A stretch of 34,241 bases of DNA from JBDSGC01 sp046594105 (GTDB lineage: Bacteria; Acidobacteriota; Thermoanaerobaculia; Gp7-AA8): NCBI GenBank assembly GCA_046594105.1, contig JBKJQB010000342.1, positions 1 through 34,241 of the forward strand. The letters are read 5' to 3'. Of this stretch, positions 32,024 to 34,241 are shown piece by piece (the stretch's first letter is position 1; each line of letters starts with the position of its first letter). The translations under genes were made by a program, and so were the position numbers. The notes beneath the pieces are model-generated. The model was not told the DNA's origin and did no database searches. It was given only the letters and a program-made list of their open reading frames with translations.

Positions 32024-32111
32024 CGGAGCGCCGGCATCCTTGCCGGCCGGTCCGCCGGCTTCCAGCCGGCGCTGTTCGGCGAGCTCCTGCGGGCAGGATG
32101 CCGGCGCTCCG
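32024..32111. repeat. REP-like palindromic repeat
   Basis: A 17-bp perfect inverted repeat (32024-32040 with 32095-32111) flanks a GC-rich segment with several GCCGGC units. Its fortuitous translation (SAGILAG...GFQPAL...RAGCRRSEG) is a peptide pattern I recognise from spurious ORFs in Verrucomicrobia, Planctomycetes and Acidobacteria, which suggests a widespread repeat family. It lies in the 289-base gap between convergent genes (31890-32178), where I see no gene. Confidence 0.7.
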
Positions 32112-32178
32112 AAGGCAGCAAGATTTCCCGAGAGCTGCAAGCTGTTCGCGAGGTGGCGTCCTGAACGCGATCTCGTTC

Positions 32179-34241
32179 TCAGGGATCAGCGTCGTGCAGC
32201 CCCGCGCTGTTCCGAGCCTTCTCCCACATGCTGATGTAGCTCTCGGCCGAGCGGAAGAGTGGGTCGAGGTACATCCCAACTTCAGCGGGCCGGGGGTGCG
32301 AGTTCGCCACGTCTTGCAGAAAGTCGGGAAGCATCCCGTAGTGGGCCACACCATCGAGGTTCACGTCGTAATCGCGGTTGCCGAACACCTGTCTGCGCAG
32401 CGGGTCGTTGCTGCCATTCATCCGCTCCCACTCATCCCAGACCGTCTTGACCCACCGATAGTGCTCCACGATGCCGGTGGCGTCTCGCCAGCGCGTCAGC
32501 TCGTGCGGGGTGATGTGATTCTTCACGCAGTACGCCGCGTAGCGCTCGTTCAGCGTTCCGCTGTCGCAGCCCAGCCCGCAGTCGGACTCCAGCTCCGTCT
32601 CGTTGCGGGACCACAGGCCCCAGGCGTAATTGATGATCCGGCCGCTATGTGTCGGATCGCCAGAGGGCTCGATCTCGCCATGCTGGGGCATGGTGCGCGG
32701 ATTGCGCCCCGCGGCCCAGGCAGCGAGAGCCTTCCAGGCGTCTTCGTGCTCCCACGACTTGGCCTCCCATCCGCCGCCGTAGGGCGTCTTGGACCACGCG
32801 CTGCCCGCTGCTGGGGCGAAGCGGAAAGCCCGCCACTCTTTGATGGGAATGTCATAGCGCACGCCGTTGCGCTGCGCATCGACCTGCTGGAAACGGCGTT
32901 GGTCCCGGTTGGTCATCGTGTCGTGCTCGAGGCCGAGGAGGTACGCCGCATTCGGGCCGAAGCGCGGCTCGAGGGTGATCCGGTCGGTGGAGAGAGCCAC
33001 TCCCTGGCCGCCGGTCATTTCCACCGCGTACTGATAACCCTGGGCCCAGGTCTTCGAAGATCCATCGCAGTCGTTGGGAACGGCGTGGCCCCAGCTCAGT
33101 CGTCGAGGCAACCACAGGATGGCGCCGGTGACACCTCCCAGGCGTGCAATCGTCTGAACCTTGGTGCGCGTGGCCTGACCCTCATGGCGCAGCGGCCCGA
33201 TGATGGTCGTGTCGAAGAGGCGGAGATTGGCCGCATCGTTGTCGGCGAAAGGGAGGCGTGAGAATTCGCCGGGACCGGTGAAACCGAGGTCGGCGAAGTC
33301 TGTGTGCGACGACATGACGGGGTATGCCCGGGCCGTGGCCAGCTGCATCAGACGGTCCGCCGAGCGGGACGAAGCGTGATCGAGATCGATGAGCATGCCG
33401 CGCCCGGCCATCTCGGCGAAGAGAATCTCGCCGGCCTGCGTCAACCCCGCGGCGTTGATGTGGCCAAGTGGAGTGCGTTCCCACGTCGGGTCGGACTGAC
33501 GATCCGGCCCGTCTCCGGTCATGATGGTCCGGCTGGCGATGCCGTCGAGGCCCCAGGAGTCCATGTCTAGGCGGTAGCGAATCCCTTGCGCTCCGCCGCT
33601 CACGACCGGCACGTTGCTTCCGGTGATCTTGCGATTCACCTCGTTGAAAATGCGCAGAAACATGGCGCAGCCGCCCCAGACACCGTTGACATAGTGGAAC
33701 GGGCCGATCTGCCGCACTCCCTGGCGATAGAGGCGGGTGAGCTCGGCCCGGATGAGCGCACGTTGCTGGTCTGGATGGCTGTCGTCGGGCATGACCACGG
33801 CGCCCGGTTCCGTCCAATGATTGTTCGGAACGAAATTTCCGAGAACGTCGAGTTCGACGCCGAGGACCATGGCCAGCTTGTTTTCGGAGATGATCCGGCG
33901 CGCGTCCGCCGGTGTGAACGCAACCTCAACCCAGGTGCGGTTCTCCGGTCGGGCGGCCCAGGCCTTGAGGTCCGCCACCTGGACGTCCGCGCTTCCTTTG
34001 TCGTCCTCCGGTTGCGAGACCCCCAGCAGCGATCGCTTGACCGGGTGCGAGCTGAGAAGCCAGTTGTTGACGGCGAGCGCCGACATCAGGCGCAGACCAC
34101 CGTCATACGCGCGATGGATCCACTCGCCGTACATCTGCTGCCCCAGCATCTGGTTGAACGAGGGGTAGCTCCGCATGTCCGGAAAGCCCATGCGCGCCGG
34201 GCGCGTGGCCTCGCGCATGGCCAGCCCGGCGACCGCTCCCA
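32179..34241 (-). CDS. Peptidase M19-like (membrane dipeptidase-related) protein, 5' truncated by window
   Basis: At least 686 residues; the frame remains open to the window end, so the start and N-terminal metal-binding HxD lie outside. LAMVLGVELDVLGNF, RQIGPFHYVNGVWGGCAMF, MLIDLDHASSRSADRLM and PVMSSHTDFADL follow the M19 (renal dipeptidase-like, amidohydrolase superfamily) order. The usual SH in the VDLSH motif is DH here. The C-terminal 250 residues are larger than in standard M19 enzymes, and most of it, including ELESDCGLGCDSG, is not recognised. It is possibly secreted; the signal would be beyond the window. Confidence 0.78.
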   Translation of the reverse strand, partial: GAVAGLAMREATRPARMGFPDMRSYPSFNQMLGQQMYGEWIHRAYDGGLRLMSALAVNNWLLSSHPVKRSLLGVSQPEDDKGSADVQVADLKAWAARPENRTWVEVAFTPADARRIISENKLAMVLGVELDVLGNFVPNNHWTEPGAVVMPDDSHPDQQRALIRAELTRLYRQGVRQIGPFHYVNGVWGGCAMFLRIFNEVNRKITGSNVPVVSGGAQGIRYRLDMDSWGLDGIASRTIMTGDGPDRQSDPTWERTPLGHINAAGLTQAGEILFAEMAGRGMLIDLDHASSRSADRLMQLATARAYPVMSSHTDFADLGFTGPGEFSRLPFADNDAANLRLFDTTIIGPLRHEGQATRTKVQTIARLGGVTGAILWLPRRLSWGHAVPNDCDGSSKTWAQGYQYAVEMTGGQGVALSTDRITLEPRFGPNAAYLLGLEHDTMTNRDQRRFQQVDAQRNGVRYDIPIKEWRAFRFAPAAGSAWSKTPYGGGWEAKSWEHEDAWKALAAWAAGRNPRTMPQHGEIEPSGDPTHSGRIINYAWGLWSRNETELESDCGLGCDSGTLNERYAAYCVKNHITPHELTRWRDATGIVEHYRWVKTVWDEWERMNGSNDPLRRQVFGNRDYDVNLDGVAHYGMLPDFLQDVANSHPRPAEVGMYLDPLFRSAESYISMWEKARNSAGLHDADP

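Noticed and set aside
1..34241. CRISPR arrays, tRNA or rRNA genes, prophage
   Set aside because: No regularly spaced direct repeats, no tRNA cloverleaf or rRNA segment recognised, no phage structural genes.

Overview
This is high-GC bacterial DNA with dense, mostly single-strand gene runs and several families of short palindromic intergenic repeats. No 16S rRNA or other taxonomic marker is present. The gene content (TPR proteins with long disordered linkers, a fused transaldolase/glucose-6-phosphate isomerase, a c-type haem plus type II copper monooxygenase-like protein, YihY and TVP38 membrane proteins) suggests an Acidobacteriota-like or deltaproteobacterium-like soil or sediment organism. 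That placement is inference.

Layout. 1-136 is a near-perfect long palindrome around a bidirectional terminator next to trmL. 629-6598 holds a haem/copper oxidoreductase, an AttH/CrtC-like secreted protein, a TPR protein with two cyclic-nucleotide-binding domains, a small lipoprotein and a PAP2 phosphatase. From 19389 down to 6698 nearly everything is on the minus strand. It begins with a photoreceptor-like operon, followed by a ferredoxin/beta-lactamase-fold fusion, a YihY protein, TVP38, Tal-Pgi, Gnd, DUF4112, a cardiolipin synthase-like enzyme and a second YihY. 20499-28253 (plus strand) is the conserved translation block ffh, rpsP, khpA, rimM, trmD, rplS, rnhB, ending in a 1042-residue TPR protein. 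28274-34241 holds a DUF1772 protein, thiL/truA on the minus strand, a DUF971/TMEM175 pair and a 5'-truncated M19-like dipeptidase.

The most striking region is 17527-20413. Three separate small proteins closely resemble photoactive yellow protein (PYP), each keeping the chromophore-binding Cys in an APCT motif and the buried Glu. They are encoded in one tightly overlapping operon with a c-di-GMP phosphodiesterase (EAL) whose catalytic residues are all present. Divergent from this operon, across an 85-bp gap, is a MerR-type regulator with a cobalamin-binding domain carrying the W-x9-EH signature of CarH light sensors. Together they look like an undescribed blue-light (PYP) and B12-dependent (CarH) light-sensing module feeding into c-di-GMP signalling. 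The link is inferred from sequence and gene order. No p-coumarate chromophore biosynthesis genes are seen in the window.

A second theme is repeats. Four copies of an interspersed repeat of about 83 bp and one MITE-like element of about 195 bp are bounded by or abut CTAG. In three of the four repeat copies the adjacent gene's TAG stop codon lies in that boundary.
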